A DNA stretch of 21,215 bases from an uncultured Collinsella sp. (GTDB taxonomy: Bacteria; Actinomycetota; Coriobacteriia; Coriobacteriales; Coriobacteriaceae): NCBI GenBank assembly GCA_900544385.1, contig UQVD01000029.1:1-21215 (forward strand). The letters are read 5' to 3'. The position numbers and the translations under genes are program-made. Of this stretch, positions 21,174 to 21,215 are shown one piece after another. The notes beneath the pieces are model-generated. The model worked only from the letters and a program-made list of their open reading frames with translations, searched no databases and had not been told where the DNA came from. How positions within the stretch are numbered: position 1 is the first letter of the stretch; each line of letters begins with the position of its first letter.

Positions 21174-21215
21174 CTGTCTCTTATACACATCTCCGAGCCC
21201 ACGAGACCGATCAGT
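21174..21215. other. Illumina Nextera adapter (i7 side), not genomic
   Basis: CTGTCTCTTATACACATCT (21174-21192) is the mosaic end in reverse orientation. It is followed by CCGAGCCCACGAGAC (21193-21207) of the Nextera read-2 oligo and an 8-base index CGATCAGT (recalled as i7 N727). Translation through it adds the artefactual peptide LSLIHISEPTRP to rnj. Confidence 0.98.

Noticed and set aside
20700..21188. Reverse-strand frame beginning MYKRQ opposite rnj
   Set aside because: Its start lies in adapter sequence, and the rest is the antisense shadow of RNase J.
20858..21202. Reverse-strand frame beginning MGSEMCIRDR
   Set aside because: The first residues translate the Nextera read-2 adapter; a known contamination signature.
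1..21215. 19-base inverted mosaic ends at both edges, looking like terminal repeats of a 21-kb transposon
   Set aside because: They are continuous with synthetic Nextera oligo and index sequence, and the DNA between them is ordinary core chromosome with no transposase.

Overview
This window is a contig from a GC-rich, low-complexity-free bacterial chromosome. Protein signatures and gene order point to the class Coriobacteriia (Actinomycetota), most likely Collinsella or a close gut relative. The genus is an inference from sequence familiarity and was not checked by a search. The genes are housekeeping and almost all lie on the + strand. Non-ATG starts are common (GTG for rpsT, hemW, dnaJ and mtaB; TTG for ybeY).

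Both ends are artificial. Bases 1-50 and 21174-21215 are untrimmed Illumina Nextera adapter with index sequences, so the true genomic insert is 51-21173. The first gene (thiI) and the last (rnj) are cut by these junctions, not broken biologically.

Layout: (1) 3' part of thiI (tRNA 4-thiouridine synthesis) and its terminator. (2) comEA-comEC (DNA uptake), then holA (DNA polymerase III delta) and rpsT (S20), which ends in a strong terminator. (3) lepA-dus-hemW. (4) A DnaJ-type protein whose second C-terminal domain is replaced by membrane segments, followed by a canonical dnaJ. (5) A tightly packed operon dnaJ-mtaB-phoH-ybeY-dgkA-era-recO, with start/stop overlaps or very short gaps at most junctions. 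(6) rpsO with its terminator, then pnp with its terminator. (7) A 637-base intergenic region holding two related palindromic repeats in opposite orientation and an AT-rich spacer. (8) The 5' part of rnj (RNase J).

The order comEA-comEC-holA-rpsT-lepA-hemW-(heat shock)-dnaJ-mtaB-phoH-ybeY-dgkA-era-recO resembles the classic Bacillus subtilis cluster. Here hrcA-grpE-dnaK, expected before dnaJ, is absent and the membrane J-protein sits in its place. The functions centre on translation and RNA: ribosomal proteins, tRNA modification (ThiI, Dus, MtaB), ribosome assembly and rRNA maturation (Era, YbeY), back-translocation (LepA) and RNA decay (PNPase, RNase J).

The least explained parts are the pnp-rnj intergenic repeats, whose arms are conserved while the central hairpin changes by compensatory substitutions, and the membrane-anchored DnaJ.
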